Shown: one piece after another, positions 14,291 through 63,011 of the stretch
Layout of the letters: every line of letters begins with the position of its first letter
Numbering within the stretch: the first letter of the stretch is position 1
Source: Hyalella azteca
Taxonomy: Eukaryota; Arthropoda; Malacostraca; Amphipoda; Hyalellidae
Direction: 5' to 3'
Length of the DNA stretch: 64,000 bases
Assembly (NCBI RefSeq): GCF_000764305.2
Contig: NW_025932661.1
Location: 151,031-215,030, forward strand
Translations under genes and position numbers: made by a program
Notes under the pieces: generated by a model
Told to the model about the DNA's origin: nothing
Seen by the model: only the letters and a program-made list of their open reading frames with translations
Databases searched by the model: none

Positions 14291-14541
14291 ATAATTTCAT
14301 TATTAAGCTCTGTCGCTTGGCTACAAAAAATTATTCTTAGGCTCAATCTTGTGGCTACAGGGAATTATTTTTAGAACATCTAATGCCTTCAGTGGATTAT
14401 TATTAGACTCAGCCTGGTGCTTTCATCGTCAGGCTTCGCTATAATCTTGCTATATATACTCGACCTGCCTGCATGTAGCGCGTCTCGGGTCATTTGCTTG
14501 CGATGGAGACCTTCTGGAGACTTTACACTGCATGCTTTTTA

Positions 14542-14662
14542 GCGCATTTTCTCATTTATGGGAACTAATGTGCTCGCCATGTCCGTCCGTCCGTCTGTCT
14601 GTCTGTCTGTCCGTCCGTCCGTCTGTCCGTGACCTCAAGTTTTCGTCGACGAGAAAATGCGC
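14542..14662. mobile_element. Inverted repeats around a (TCCG/TCTG)n microsatellite
   Basis: GCGCATTTTCTC at 14542-14553 is perfectly inverted at 14651-14662 and encloses a 50-bp tetranucleotide array (about 14580-14630). Small non-autonomous elements carrying tetranucleotide cores are known from arthropods and molluscs, and this has that build (inference). Confidence 0.5.
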
Positions 14663-16298
14663 TCTCTGTCACTCACTGCAGTGAGTACTGAGTTAGATTT
14701 TTTTTACTCATGTTTTGATTTTTTTTTTTATACTAAATTTAGGATCTTGTCTTCACAGGGAAAGATATTTATTCCATTGTTGGGTAAGTGGACCATGAGA
14801 ATCTCATGACGCTGGCGTGCGTCACGCATACATGAAATGCATCCAGAGATATACTTTATTAGTAACAATTGCGCTTCTGATACTTTCTCGCTCAAAAAAT
14901 CTCCATTTATGTAATGTAAGTATAGTTTTTTATGATCCGTGTTATATTTAGTATCCACGAATGAATTATTATTTTTTCTTGAAACATCCCCACTTTATAG
15001 GTGCTTGCCTTTGTGACCACCTGTGCTTCTGAGCCTCGTTCGCGCATATTATTAATCCCATTTCAAAGGCACACATGAAGATATTTTGAGCAACCTGTTG
15101 CTAGCGATGACTTGGTAAAATTGATATCGTGGTGTAAATTTCTCTTAGACTATTTATTATTTCTGTAAAATTTTGTCGGTTCTGTTTTGTCGCAAGTCTT
15201 CAAAATTATTGAACGTTATTATATATGTTTGGCATTCTGTGTCTACTTCTCAGTTGTCTTGAAAAAAATTACAAAATTTAAATTTTGTATTTTTTGTTTA
15301 ACCTCAATTTTAAACTTTGTCCCCACATTGATGTCGCTACCCCTTAATTTACAATCCGATTAAAATTTTATCATGAAACCTTCCTTTTATACTAGATCAT
15401 TTTATTACCAACTCGATCATCTACCTTCTGTCGAGAACGTCCATAGTAGGTCACTATACAGAATTTGAAAGTGTGTACGGAATGTGAATATAAAAAATTA
15501 TGAAAGCTATTATTATGAAACTGAAGTTCAGTCCATCCGTATTAGCCAGTATGAGCTCATGTTCATTTGGCAACATTTTACAGGTATATACTATATACAT
15601 CTCACTTATCTAATATACGACGCTTGACAGTGATAAGATATGGCTCTCTATCATATTTTGACACGAAATAAAGGCTTCGGCAGATATGCAGTGGGCCCTC
15701 AGCCTATTGCTCATGATGAACCGTTCGGCTTCGTGGAATTGACTTGTTTTGCATTAAGAAAAGCAGTGCTTGCCGTTGTGGGAGCTGGCCCGCTGCTGTG
15801 TACGTGCGCTGCGGACCACACCGTTACCATGACCCTTTAGCCTAGACTGTGTGGCCGCCCTGCTTGTCTTCCCTGCCTAAATTAGTTCTCCTTCCCATCA
15901 TACTCTCGACATTACTTTTGATCACCTTTTTAGATCACTTTCTTGTGTAGGTAGGTACCTTAATACAACATACATGTCTGACACTATGTGACAAGTAGTA
16001 AATGATTATTAATTTTATTTAACGGTGATGGTGAGTGTAATAGCACCGAGTTTCTTATTAATTTACTTTATGATGTTGTTTGAAATTTATTTTACAAATA
16101 ATAATCTTTGTAGGTGCACTCCGACTTCTAGAGCGTACCACCAAGCCATTGCCCTCATAGAAGTAGTGCACCACGTAGTCACAAGCCCATGCAGCTTGAG
16201 CACGCTTTCTAGAATCTACCCACTGCATAACTAAAATGTACCATCTATCTATATAGTCCTTTCATCTAAAGTGCACCAAATAACTACTGTCCGTACAT

Positions 16299-16487
16299 TC
16301 GAAGACCTCCATAGAGCCGAACTACCTGCTACCTGCATATATCCAAAGACCAGCATAGAGCCGCTCTACCTGCTACCTGCATATATCCAAAGACCAGCAT
16401 AGAGCCGCTCTACCTGCTACCTGCGTATATCCAAAGACCAGCATAGAGCCGCACTACCTGCTACCTGCATATATCCAAAGACCAGCA
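16299..16487. repeat. 44-bp tandem repeat, about 4 copies
   Basis: Units containing ATATCCAAAGACCAGCATAG and CTACCTGCTACCTGC start at 16339 and 16383 and onward at 44-bp spacing. A diverged unit lies at the left edge. Confidence 0.9.
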
Positions 16488-19311
16488 CCGAGACGTATCA
16501 CCTGGTAGGTACAAGTACAGCAGCGTAAAGAATACACCACATGCAGCTATATACGGCGTGCGTTGTTCGGGAGGACGCCCGACGTACAGAGAGCGAGCGC
16601 TGGCTCAGTTCAACCAACTCGCTGAGGGAACAGTTAGGCGCCAGCATCACGGGGAAAGCATTTCCAGGCAGCTCCTGCAGTAAGTTATATGGGCTTCTAA
16701 CATACTCCTCCTGCTCCTCATACGTGCTTCCCGCGCACTCTCGCTCACTGTGTGCATAATTACACATGGTTTGATGTTTATTTATCCTAGGTATATTTAT
16801 CCTGAAATTCTGTCTACGCAACGCGTATCAAATCAGAGTTTAAATATGTGGTGATCTGATTTTTGAGTTATACATTTCATGAATTCATAAAGGCAAATTT
16901 TCGGCTGATTTATAATTTCTCCTGGTAAATAGTGTTTCGCTGTTTTCTTTCTCGTTTTCAGTTATACATACATCAAGATACACCCTGTTGTTGCTAGGTA
17001 AAGGAGATCGGTCGATGTGTCGTGATATGTTGAATACGATACAATAAAAACCCATTGCATACATTATGTGACCTTCTTGCTTTCTCAGTTATTCTTCTTT
17101 CTCATAGATTGTTTACGTTTCTATTCACTGAGATGGAATGTCAGCGTGTTCACAGACGCGTCCTGCCTACATTTGTCGACAACCGAGTTCACAAATGCTT
17201 TCGTATCAACTTACCTGATGTTTGGTGATTCTATCCGCGGCTTTGCATGCAAATGTTGTAAGAATTATATTAACCCTTGAAATTTACAAGAATGTGTGTT
17301 GAACGACGGTCAAATTTTTTAGATTTCGTGACCGTATAACGTGGGCACTCCGCCATTATTAATTTTTCTTTATAAATAAATCACTTGACAATTTCTGTAG
17401 GGGCTATCTTTTTATTTTTTTGGTTTTGTCAAGCAAATTTTCGCTTGTGGTCTACAATATCTAGAAGTAACCAGTCTCGCCTGTGCACACATTCGTAACG
17501 TCCCACGACCGTTATATACGTCGCATGATTCCTTAATTATGTTATAATGCGTAATGCTGCAAGGGTGTTCCTGGGTGTTCGGCGTCCGCTACATCTGCAT
17601 TGTTCTCTCTCACTACACCTGCGGCTTTCTCTTCCGCTCGATAACTGACCTCAACACAATCAAATACTCATTGTTTATTGTCATATGTCATTGTTCCTGC
17701 GCTTTCTAACTGTAGAGCTCCATGCTTTACCACCGTGCGTTTATCTGTGCGAGCCTTTATTGCGCTGCTTCTTGCTTCCGCTTCCCTGCATGTAGTCCCG
17801 GATTTTCCTACATTGAATTTCTTCCAACCAGCATCGCACCGTCCGCGATTCAAATGTTCATTGACGTGTTGGGTAGCAGAAATTATCTGCCGTTTCTTCT
17901 GCCTGATGCAGCAACGTTCAGTATTAGGCGAGCTCATTAGAAAAATATGATTAAAATGTCTGTCTCAACCAGAAATAATCTGTGGAATTTCGCTTCGGTT
18001 TGGACTTTCTGTGTTGTGTTGTTTCGTCAGAGAACCTTAGTGCTCACAATTTATTTGTTTCTTGTACGATTTTTCATTCTTAATTTTAGGAGCGATGTTT
18101 CGATTTTACAGTTTTTTTTCATCACTTACGGAGATTTCTGCGCACTTGTAACAATTTTAATGACTTGTTACATACCATCTCGTACAGTTCGCTTCTCCTC
18201 TTCTATTTCTAACAGTGAAGCATCATTTGATTGCTATTATCTTTGTGTATTACTATACGCGTATTCTTATTGGTCAGTAAATTTTCCGTATGTTTAAAGA
18301 CTATATGTTTCCCATCCTTCAGTCCTGATTATTTTGAAGTTCTGTCGATCAGCTGTTGGATACGCGACTGTTCTCAGCATGGCGCACACGTCACGCGCCT
18401 CTTCTGATTAATAGTCATAACAAATCATTCTCGATGAGCGTTAAACAGCATAATTATACATTATTCGTTATGGATTATACATTAAAATTGAAGGAATTAT
18501 TCATTAACGATACCTTGTTGCATGTTCCAATCGGCAGGAAATTATCTACGAAGAACTGAGTTGCTACGGGCATTGGTTGGCACTCAGCTTGCATTAATTG
18601 TCGGCGCTCTGCTATCTGTACTCGCATTGTTCTCATTTGATTGCAAGAGTTAATCCATTTATTTCACTAGCATCATAGGCTCTCCCATGTCATATACTGC
18701 ATAGGTTACTGTTAATTAAGTGACACTGTGCCCAGTAGCGTCTTATACTGACAACACATCTTCTGTGCACGACCAAAAAGCTGCACGTAAGCAGTCCCTG
18801 CCATGCTTACAACGAACGCCCTGAGCTCGCATTGTGTAATAACCGTTCTCTGCGTTAGCGTTTCCTCTCTGTGTTTCCCGCTCCTATACGCTGGTGAACT
18901 TGTGACGTGCACACGTGTCACTGTGAGACGTCATGAACATTAGGCAAGCTTCTCATTTTCGCTCATCGCAAGAGTCGACTGCTGAGGCTTCTATTGGACT
19001 TACCAGGTTAGAAACGACATTAATATCAGAAACTTCCTCACGTTCTTGTGCTTTAGCTTGCTTTCGGTTTCGAAAGTTCTTTGCTTGGCGTGTTTTTCGC
19101 CGGGATAAGTGCAAGTTTAATGACTTGCACTATGGAAACTTCGCATCACATAAGGATTAGCGCGCTTGTTTGTACTGTTGCGAGCGTTGAAGACCGCTGC
19201 ATATTTCCCTGAGTTACAAATGAACGTTGATTTCATATTATGTCACAGACCGACAGACGTACGGGTATGGCTGGGCTCTCAGTTGCGTCGCTGCTTAAAA
19301 ATCCAGTTATG

Positions 19312-19765
19312 TCATGGCTTTAATGTTGAGTTCTGTCATGGCTTTAATGTCCAGTTCTGTCATGGCTTTAACGCTGAGTTATGTCATGGCTTTAATGTCC
19401 AGTTCGGTCATGGCTTTAATGCTGAGTTATGTCATGGCTTTAATGTCCAGTTCGGTCATGGCTTTAATGCTGAGTTATGTCATGGCTTTAATGTCCAGTT
19501 CTGCCATGGCTTTAATGCTGAGTTCTGCCATGGCTTTAATGCTGAGTTATGTCATTGCTTTAATGTCCAGTTCGGTCATGGCTTTAATCCTGAGTTCTGT
19601 CATGGCTTTAATGTGTAGTTCTGTCATGGCTTTAATGCTGTGTTCAGTCATGTCTTTAATGCTGAGTTATATAATGGCTTTAATGCTGAGTTATGGCATG
19701 GCATTGATGATGAGTTATGTCATGGCTTTAATGCTGAGTATTGTCATGGCTTAAATCTCCTGTTA
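19312..19765. repeat. 24-bp minisatellite, about 19 copies
   Basis: TCATGGCTTTAATGCTGAGT repeats every 24 bp with few changes and decays to about 19880. Two overlapping plus-strand frames stay open (about 150 codons each) as eight-residue peptide repeats. There is no other sign of coding. Confidence 0.95.
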
Positions 19766-20829
19766 TGTCATGGCTGCAATGCCCAGTAGTATAAAAGCCT
19801 TAATGCCTAAGTCACGCTTGTACGCCAAATTATGTCCTGACTTGAACGCCCACTAATGTTACGGTTTGGAAGTGATTTGAGTCAATGCTCTAACGCTCAG
19901 TAAATGCACGTTGCGTACACCCTGTTATGTCACGCCGTGAGCACAAAGAACATTTGCCCCGTCGATAATCTTAAGACTGACACGCGTACGTGTATTAGCT
20001 TTCATTCGAGAGTTTGCACATGTATCGAGTGTGATGTCGTGCACCTTCAATGCTACTGCAGCCATATATATAAGGGCAGAGGCTCTAGGTTGATTCACCC
20101 CCCATATAAGTCAGGTCACCATCACGTCCCATGCTCGTCTGGGTTCCGTTATCGTGCACCGTTAGAGCTCGTCGTTATAACCCCGCCTCTGCGTCTCTCT
20201 CTTTCTCGCGCTCTCCTAACTTTTCTTCACTTGATCCACTGTCGTCGCGCTTTGGTGCGTTGAGTGATCCGAGGTTAAATTTTAATCGGTTGTGCCGTGC
20301 CGCTAGTTCTTACCGTCTTTATTTTTGCAGGGAAGCGTAATTCAAATAGCTTAAAGATGTGTGCTAAATTACTTGTCAAGGAATGATACACATTTGGCAC
20401 TGGATTTTCTGATCAAATTAGACTTTGAAGCTTTATTCGCCATAAGGGTGCTCTGGTTTAAAATTAAAACTTGACCTCGAGTTGTTTTGTTGGATATATT
20501 TCAAGTCTATTGTATTAATCTTAGAATCTACGCATGCTTCATGAGTTATTTGGCTTAATTTGCATGCGCATATCTTATGAGGCTAGGATAAGGTTCACCA
20601 CTGTTACAAATAACATGACATTAGAAAAATTATGGAAACACATTTCTACTCAAACTGCTTCACGCTCAGAGTGTATTCGTTTCAGAATTCCTGGTATTTT
20701 ATTAGACCATGATTGCATTGCTGGAAGAGATTTGTCTTGCGGTTGTGCACAAGAAGACTGAGGCGTAGTGTGGCTTTGCAGCGTCCTGATGTGCGGCCTC
20801 GAGCGTGACGCATAACAGTGACCTGTATC

Positions 20830-20857
20830 GCGATAACAACATAACTGTTGTTATCGC
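20830..20857. other. Perfect 12-bp hairpin
   Basis: GCGATAACAACA at 20830-20841 and its exact inverse at 20846-20857 are separated by a 4-nt loop. Function unknown. Confidence 0.7.
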
Positions 20858-21763
20858 TCCACGCCTCCACGCTGCTCACGTACTCTTCCGTCTTCTCTGT
20901 CTACATTTATGCACGACATGTCGAGGTCTCAGTGCCATTCTTATACCAAATGATCTTTTCGATTAAGATTCTAGACCTTCATGAGCTTTCTGTCTTCATT
21001 CTTCTCGGTTGATTTATGAATTATTTTTCAAGATGCATCAGTTTTATTTTTGCCAAGTATACTTTTTCTATCCTGACTTTCATTAACTTTCTGTCATCGT
21101 TCATTTCTGTTAATACGGGTAGATGCATGATTTGATAAGGTGCCTTCTCCTTACTACACGTTTTTTCGATCTCGATCTTCATAAGACTTGATCCACCTTA
21201 ACAAAATAGAGCGACGAGCGTTTAATGCCATTTTATGCGATATAATCCAGATAATTCAGAGTTCGAAGTATTCTGAGGTCTTGCATTCCTATGACAATGG
21301 GCTTATCCTTACTTTTTTATGTCCATGGCTTAGTAATTCTGCGATTTTTTTATGTAGTTGCCAGGATTCTTGTGAGGGTTTTTTTACGCGCCGAGGTTGC
21401 GTTTCCTGGTGCATGCATGTTATTGCTCAACGTGAGGAGTCAGCTGACTTGTGTTGCTGTACGTGCCTTCATTGTGTAGTGCGATATGCGCGCTGTCTTC
21501 AGGGTTGAGCTTCGCGCTCGAGATGTTGAGGTTGTTCTAAACCTTCTATGATCACTTGATTTTCCTTTGGTGTGCAATGTTTGCAGAGGAATATGCGGAA
21601 AGTTTTCCTTCACCGTGTTCTAGCTCAGTTGGATACAATGTTGAATATGCGCCGCAAATATTTTGTGGCGGTGCAAAGTATGCAGTTGAGCTTGAAGCTC
21701 AAATAAAAGATGCATTAGAGCAAGTGGTCACCATAATAGTGAAGCAGGTACCATGCAGTACGC

Positions 21764-21963
21764 GCAGTGAAGCAGGTGCCAGTAGAACAGGTGACGCCAG
21801 TATGGCGTGCAGTGAAGCAGGTGCCAGTAGAGCAGGTGACGCCAGTGTGACGTGCAGTGAAGCAGGTGCCAGTAGAGCAGGTGACGCCAGTATGGCGTGC
21901 AGTGAAGCAGGTGCCAGTAGAGCAGGTGACGCCAGTATGGCGTGCAGTGAAGCAGGTGCCAGT
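21764..21963. repeat. 45-bp minisatellite, 4.5 copies
   Basis: GCAGTGAAGCAGGTGCCAGT begins each unit at 21764, 21809, 21854, 21899 and 21944. The period is divisible by three, so both strands show reading frames of 100-155 codons. These are repeat artefacts. Confidence 0.95.
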
Positions 21964-22298
21964 AACAGCTGGAGTGCTGTAGTAACGCACTTGATAACCG
22001 TTACCATGCAGAGTTACATGTAAAGACTTTCGTTCGTCACACCCGTCGGTTTGTGTCATGGTGCAGGTCGTGTCTCAACTCAGCCAGAGCCACAGAACAG
22101 CAAACAGCACTCTGGCCTTTTACTACTGCATGATAAGCCCTGTCTGCTGCTGCTGGTCTAGCTGCTTTCTAACACTACACTTGCCGACTAGCTGCACTAC
22201 TTTTTTTATAAAGATTGTAGTGCCACTCATGGCGACCTTGTTTTATTTTCCTGGTTCTGTGATCATTCAACGAGAACACGGAGCTGGCGTCTCTCAAT

Positions 22299-22324
22299 TG
22301 GATATCGTGTGACCACGATATCCA
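22299..22324. other. Perfect 11-bp hairpin
   Basis: TGGATATCGTG and its exact inverse are separated by TGAC. Function unknown. Confidence 0.7.
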
Positions 22325-25300
22325 TTCTTTTTCACTTCTGCCTAAGATTTTTAGATTGCATTTTAGATGAATTATCTTGCCCGTAACTTTAATAGGCTTT
22401 AGGAAATTTTTTCTTGAAACTTGGGATCGCTAACACGCACAGCGTCAAGAAAGTTGCCAGGCAGGTATCTATTGAATTATTTGGACTGCTGAAGGATTAT
22501 TTTAATTTAAATGGAACTTTGTAGGTTCTACGATAGTCCCTAATTACCGCGTATGCCTATGTCAATATTATTTGTGTGAACAAAGAGCAAGCCTGCACAT
22601 CGCTCGCAGGCATCCGGTGTTTGGTGCGGCAGGCCGAGCGTTGCTTCTTGTGTACCGTCACAGCCGAGTTTTTGTAAGGCAGAGCGACGGTTGCTTTCAC
22701 TGCTAACGCTCCGTCCAGCACGGCGAACCATGCGCAGCCTTCCGCCTCTTCTTTGTGGTCGTCATGCTCATGCCTTATGGCGACTCCATAATATACTTTT
22801 CGTTCACTTGTGCTGCTCTCTGCGTTGCTCATCTCATTTCCTAGTCTAGTTTTTGTTTTTTAGTGACTCCTACACCGCATATCCTCAAGAGTTTTGTAAC
22901 AGGGGCTTGAAGTGCGACAAAATCATGATGTTTTATGGGATAATGCAAGTGTCATTTAAAATGAATTTGAAAATTTACATTTTTAAAGTTCTGATCAATG
23001 CAAGTTTATTGAATGTCTGGCATCGGTAAATAATCAAGTGTTTCGGGAAGGAGTGAATGGATTAAAGGGCTTGTTGACGACTGATCGCGTTCTTTGCATC
23101 GTTGGAGGTTGGCAACTGATCGTTCTGATCGTCAGCTACGATGTCGATCGAAATAATGTCTTTCTCGTATTTCAGAAGAAAAATGTCTCTCTTCTCCACC
23201 AACAGATATCTGATTCGCAAACAAGTTTTGTTGTTCTAGTTTTTGACTCGAATCTTTATGAATCATGATCAAATGTGTTCAATTCTAGCCATGAAGAATT
23301 CTATGATATCGTTTTATTTCCTCAGAGTTGTATGTTATTTGAAGATACAATTGAATGCAATCGATGTTATGATCGATTTCTGTACAGTATGAATTTCACT
23401 GTCTTACGTAATCCCGATTCGTAATGCCGATGATGATAATTTTACGTATTCGTAGTCCCGATAATGATAGCATCCACGCTTAACTAACTATTGAACTGTG
23501 GATCACGCATTCCGGAGTACCCGGGCTCTATTTCGGTGTGCATTCCAGCTGTATAATTTTAGACATTTGCGTGGTGTCACGTTCAGACCTCTATAGTTAC
23601 TGTATATGCTGGGGGACATGAGGTGCACGCCTTGCGCCACGCTAAGCACAGCACAATGTTGTGTGCGCTCTTAGCCACGGCGGCACGGGCGTCCCAGCGA
23701 AAGTGATCGCATGCACTACCTGCACAATAAAAACTTTTATCGGATTGCACTTCATGGCATAGCCGTGCGTTATCTGGGCTTCGTGTGGTGCAGCTCTCTT
23801 CTCGTGTAGCCTTGGCTATATAACTGCAGTAATACTGACGGAGCTAATGTTCAACGGAAGCTGCACCATGTAGAAACTTGTAACGTGTTATAATATTATA
23901 GCGATGGCCTTTATTGCGGTGCAATAGAGTTAAATCGAGTTTAAGTTGGATAGATAGTTCGCAAGTAGTGAATAACTTGAAACAAACGAGAGACCACGAC
24001 TGTTGACATGTTATCGCATAATTGACTTGTCGCATAATTTTTTGTGACACGAGAGAAGCCACGACTGTTGAGGACATGTGTCGGAGCTCGTTATGTAGTT
24101 GTGTCTCCCTGAGGCATGGAAAAAGTGCTGTGCAAAGTAGATGGTTGCAGGTCCTGGCACATGTCTGGCTTCTTGTGTAATAATCGTTATCGTTAGGAAT
24201 TTGAAGGTCGTTTTTGGCTTGTATATCGCATCGTTATAATTGACGTGTGCTGCAGCAACGAACAATAGATCGGTATAGGTTGTTAGCGTTCGTATGTTAC
24301 GCTAACTAAATGAGTTCGTATGGTATGTCAATTATGGTACCTTAACTAATGTCAAGTTTCATCTGCAGACAACTGTATGTAGATGCTACTCACTGTAACT
24401 TCTACAGTGAGAACCAATACTTTATCTCTCTAGTTTTCAGTGAAGATCGAAATATTTTGTTTTGATCCATAAATGAAACAAACACGGAAAAGACACGGAA
24501 GTGAGAAGCATGAATTTGGCTTCTCTTAATCTGTCTGTATGATTTTATATCACTTCGGTTGCCAGATGTATGCGATAGATAGTAAGTACGTAATCCCTGC
24601 AAAAGATTTTAATTCATGGTATTCGATCTTAAATGCACTCGTACATTATGTAACTCTCTGACGCAACTGCTCAGAATATGTATCAGAAATATATACCAAA
24701 GATCTGTAAATATTTGCAGCATCATTAAGATTGATATATTCCAATTGCCTGCCCTACAATAGATTCTATGATGAAATGTTGGATAAAGTTTACCTTTTTA
24801 GGCATCTTTCAGTTGAATGCGTAAATCCCAAGCTAAGCTTACTTTTGATAGCGGATTTAATTATGCTTGATTTTTTCCCTTATCTTTTAGGTACCCATCA
24901 ATCTACACTGCTGGACATTTATGGTGTTAACTGGAGTTATCGTACTTCTGTTTCGCAGCGCCTTAATTACCACATGTATTCAGCTAATATCAACTTCCTA
25001 TATGATGGAACTATGAGGTATCTAATTTCTAGCCTTCCACTTGGATGATGGTAAAATACTGCGTAACTTCATTAGCAAATAACAAAATGAATGTCATATA
25101 AGCTTTAGGATGATTAAATTAATTATTAGTTTTACCCGAAAATTTTCCCTGTTTTTGCTGTTCATACTGTAGTACTTTGCTGGCGTGTGTGATGCGGCAA
25201 TAATTCCTTCAGACATCTGACGTTGATTCACGTTAAACTAAATGTCGTTTGGTCGCATCAACATTAATTAAGCTTTGTTAAAACGCCATTTGCCGGGTGG

Positions 25301-28300
25301 GTTTGGCAGTAGCATGAGACCCGCCCGCCGTAGCGCGTACAGGCGGGTGTATGGGATAGCTTGGTCGTAAGATGCTACCAGGCGACTTAGAGGAATCAAT
25401 AGCTGGTGACTGCTGTGCCACTGGCACACTTCCATTATATTGATCAGAGGGGGGACTATCGTCTGGTGCTATCGCTTTCAGTACTCATCCTCCCCGCCTC
25501 AACAACGTTAAGCTCCACACACGCTCCACACACAACTATAAACGGCTTCACCACGTACTATACAGTATATGCATAGCAGCGCTGCCGCAAACTGCTGACC
25601 GTGAGTGCATATACACCACGAGTCAGCGCGATTGTGTGTGTGTCCAGTTTATTGGTAGTTAAAAATTCAAGTCCTCATATTCTACATTGACCTCATACGT
25701 GACAATAAGTAAAAGACTCAATGAAGTGAAAAAGTTCTTACTTTCCTCAGAGTTTGCATGTGGTGCATACTGAATTTAGGAGGCATTTGAGGAGGAAGCG
25801 CAGTAAGGCATTTTCTATTATTTTAGTTACTGGAGTCTAGTCGTAAACTATATTCTATTTAATGCCTTTTATTTATACTGATAGAACAAAACGGGCTTCG
25901 AATTGTTCCTCACATTACCTACTTTACTTATGCATCCCATCATCTGCCAGTTATTGTTCCTACTCCTTCGTTTCAAAATGAGCAACCCACATCGAGCATT
26001 ATTGTATTTAAATTCAGTTAATTGAATGAAGTGCAACTTTATTTGTCAAGTGTCGCGCATATAATTTATTATGTCGTGAGAAGACGACTCTGCTTGGGCT
26101 TTCTGCGTGAAGAGCACGAGTTGTTTTTTCTTATGTTGCGTTTGCCGTAGGTATGTCTCGTTAGAAACACTATAGTATTCATTTGCAGGCCACCACCAGC
26201 ACTCTCGTCCAGAAAGAAGCCTGACATGACATGCTCCGCCATGAACGAGCACTGTAAGCGCAAACGGTACACACTGCATAGACAAGATCGAGCACTCTAA
26301 ATGTAATCTGTGCTCACTGTACAGCCAAGTCCGAGCACTTTAAACATTAAGACCCGAAGATTTACTCATCCTTGTATGTGCAGACTTAAATGTTTTTGGT
26401 TTTCTACTTGATGTTGAGTAAGTGAGGCCGACCACAGCTGAGTGAAGTTACTCTCTCCAACCTCTAGTGCTGCGCGGTTTCCCTGCTGCTTATGAGTGAT
26501 GCTTAGTCACCAAGCATTTTCTGTTGGTTTCTTAATGTTTGTGAGTTGTGTGAGTATTTTTTTGGTCTCGGTTAAACCGGTGACTTTGGGTTGGAGTTGT
26601 GTTGTTTTAAAGTTATGCCGCAATCTTGCTGTCACCATGTATATTTTACTGAGTAAACTTCTTGAAGCCAGAAAAAAGTGTTTTCTGTGAGCCTTCTTGC
26701 GGGTGTTAAAATATTGGGTTGGGAAATGTTTGAGAAGTGCTCATCTTGTTATTCAATGCTGCTGTACTTATCTCATATGTATTATTTACAATGCGTCACA
26801 TTTCCATGCCATCTATCTAAGCATTTAAGGTTCCATCACCTTTATTCCTTACAAAGTTATTTCTTCAGAGAATGGAGCCTCGTACGTGCTCCTCTATTTC
26901 ATTCATTTATACACACTTAATACTCACGTAAAAATAGGTACGTAATCAATTATGCTCCCGTTCTATACTTAATCAAATCTTCCTGAAAGGTTCTGAGATT
27001 TTATATTTATCAGATATAAGGTGTATACGATTTAATTAAGTCACGAAATTATTTTCTGTAATGTTTCAAAGCTTGAATTTTTGTAATGACTATTCACTGA
27101 TGATTTATTAACCTTAATCAAATTAATTTTTGTGTTAGGGTAAGCATGAATTAATTACAAGTGACGATGCGTTGCCTAAATTTTAAAGCATTGTGGTGAC
27201 ACCGAGCCCGATAAGGAGATGTAAATAACGTCTACTGTAAACATTATCTATATTCTCTTATCTTTAATAAAATTTGCTTAAAGAAACAATTCTACCATCA
27301 TATACCGGTACTTGAAATTATTATATATATATTATTATCAGTATTATGACAAAGAGTGCCAACTACACATTCACATATTTATGCATGCCTTCATCGACAA
27401 CAATATTATTTATTAGATACATTTAATATTAATTCTACTTGAAACATGCAATTCACACCCAGAAAAATGAGTGAGACTTTGCTATAATGTCAATGTACTT
27501 TTGATCCTCTTGTGGGTCATTATGCCTCACTTTGGCTCAGTAAAAGAGCGTATCAATGCTTCGTCCGCTCCTTGGGCGGTAATGTCGCTTTTTGGACAAA
27601 ATGACGCATTAACTTCAGTGAGTGCATGGGTTCGTGCCTGATGCCCTGGGAGCTGCCCCCCTCCCCCCGCGGAGGGCGGCACCGGTCACCGCAGTGCAGC
27701 TTTAACGCGTCCTCTCTTCCTGCTCCTCGTCTAGTTGTTCTCCTTCCATTCTTCTGCTTAGTCTTGCTCACATTCTCTCGTTACTTGCTTCATTATTTCG
27801 CTATGAGCTTTACTCCGCGCTCTACCCGTCTGAGGAGGATAGGTTACTTTACCATGATGCTAACGATAATAAATGCACATTATTTTCCTTGTTAAAGTGT
27901 CTACTTAGTGGTGTCGTAGTCGAACTAAACTGTACGCGTTCTTACCAGATGCTGGCAGGTGGTTCCTTGTGGCCTTGCTCTTGCAAGACTATTTAAAATA
28001 TTTTGTTACTCATCTATTTTTTGAATGGCTATTGCTGCGTTAAAACTTGCAAGCTTTTTATATATCATCATTGATATGGTGCGTCGAGGTTTTTATCATT
28101 CTGTGGTCCTGCGATGTTATAATTATGAGGTCAGAGCTTTATGATATATGACGTTAGTACTTTTAACTTTTACAATAGTACATTTGTTTACAATTGCACA
28201 TTTGCGTATGTATAATTGTACATGATGTCTTCATCTAGTATTTAAGAAGTTTACATTGCCCGATGTTTTAAACTGACGAGCGTCAATGTTGTTGAAGTGT

Positions 28301-28367
28301 AGTTGAATTTTTTTATGAATACAAATGAATATTTGTGGATGAATAATAAGATGTGTGTTGCTGGCAG

Positions 28368-63011
<34,644 letters not shown>

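Larger units (their letters stand above)
1..28367. other. Upstream flank or long 5' intron without recognisable exons
   Basis: This 28-kb AT-rich stretch has many stops on both strands. No reading frame resembles a known protein, and the longest ones are tandem repeats. Listed separately are a CTG tract, two MITE-like elements and about ten tandem arrays or duplications. I looked for the missing DOT1L N-terminal exon (a peptide ending EIIETIR before a donor) and did not find it. The stretch is therefore either intron or promoter-side flank. Parts between the listed repeats show nothing I can name. Confidence 0.6.

Noticed and set aside
19166..19754. Two overlapping frames of about 150 codons with eight-residue peptide repeats
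   Set aside because: They are translations of a 24-bp minisatellite. Both frames are equally open and there is no start context or splice site.
21556..22059. Frames of 102-155 codons on both strands
   Set aside because: They are explained by the 45-bp tandem repeat at 21764-21963.
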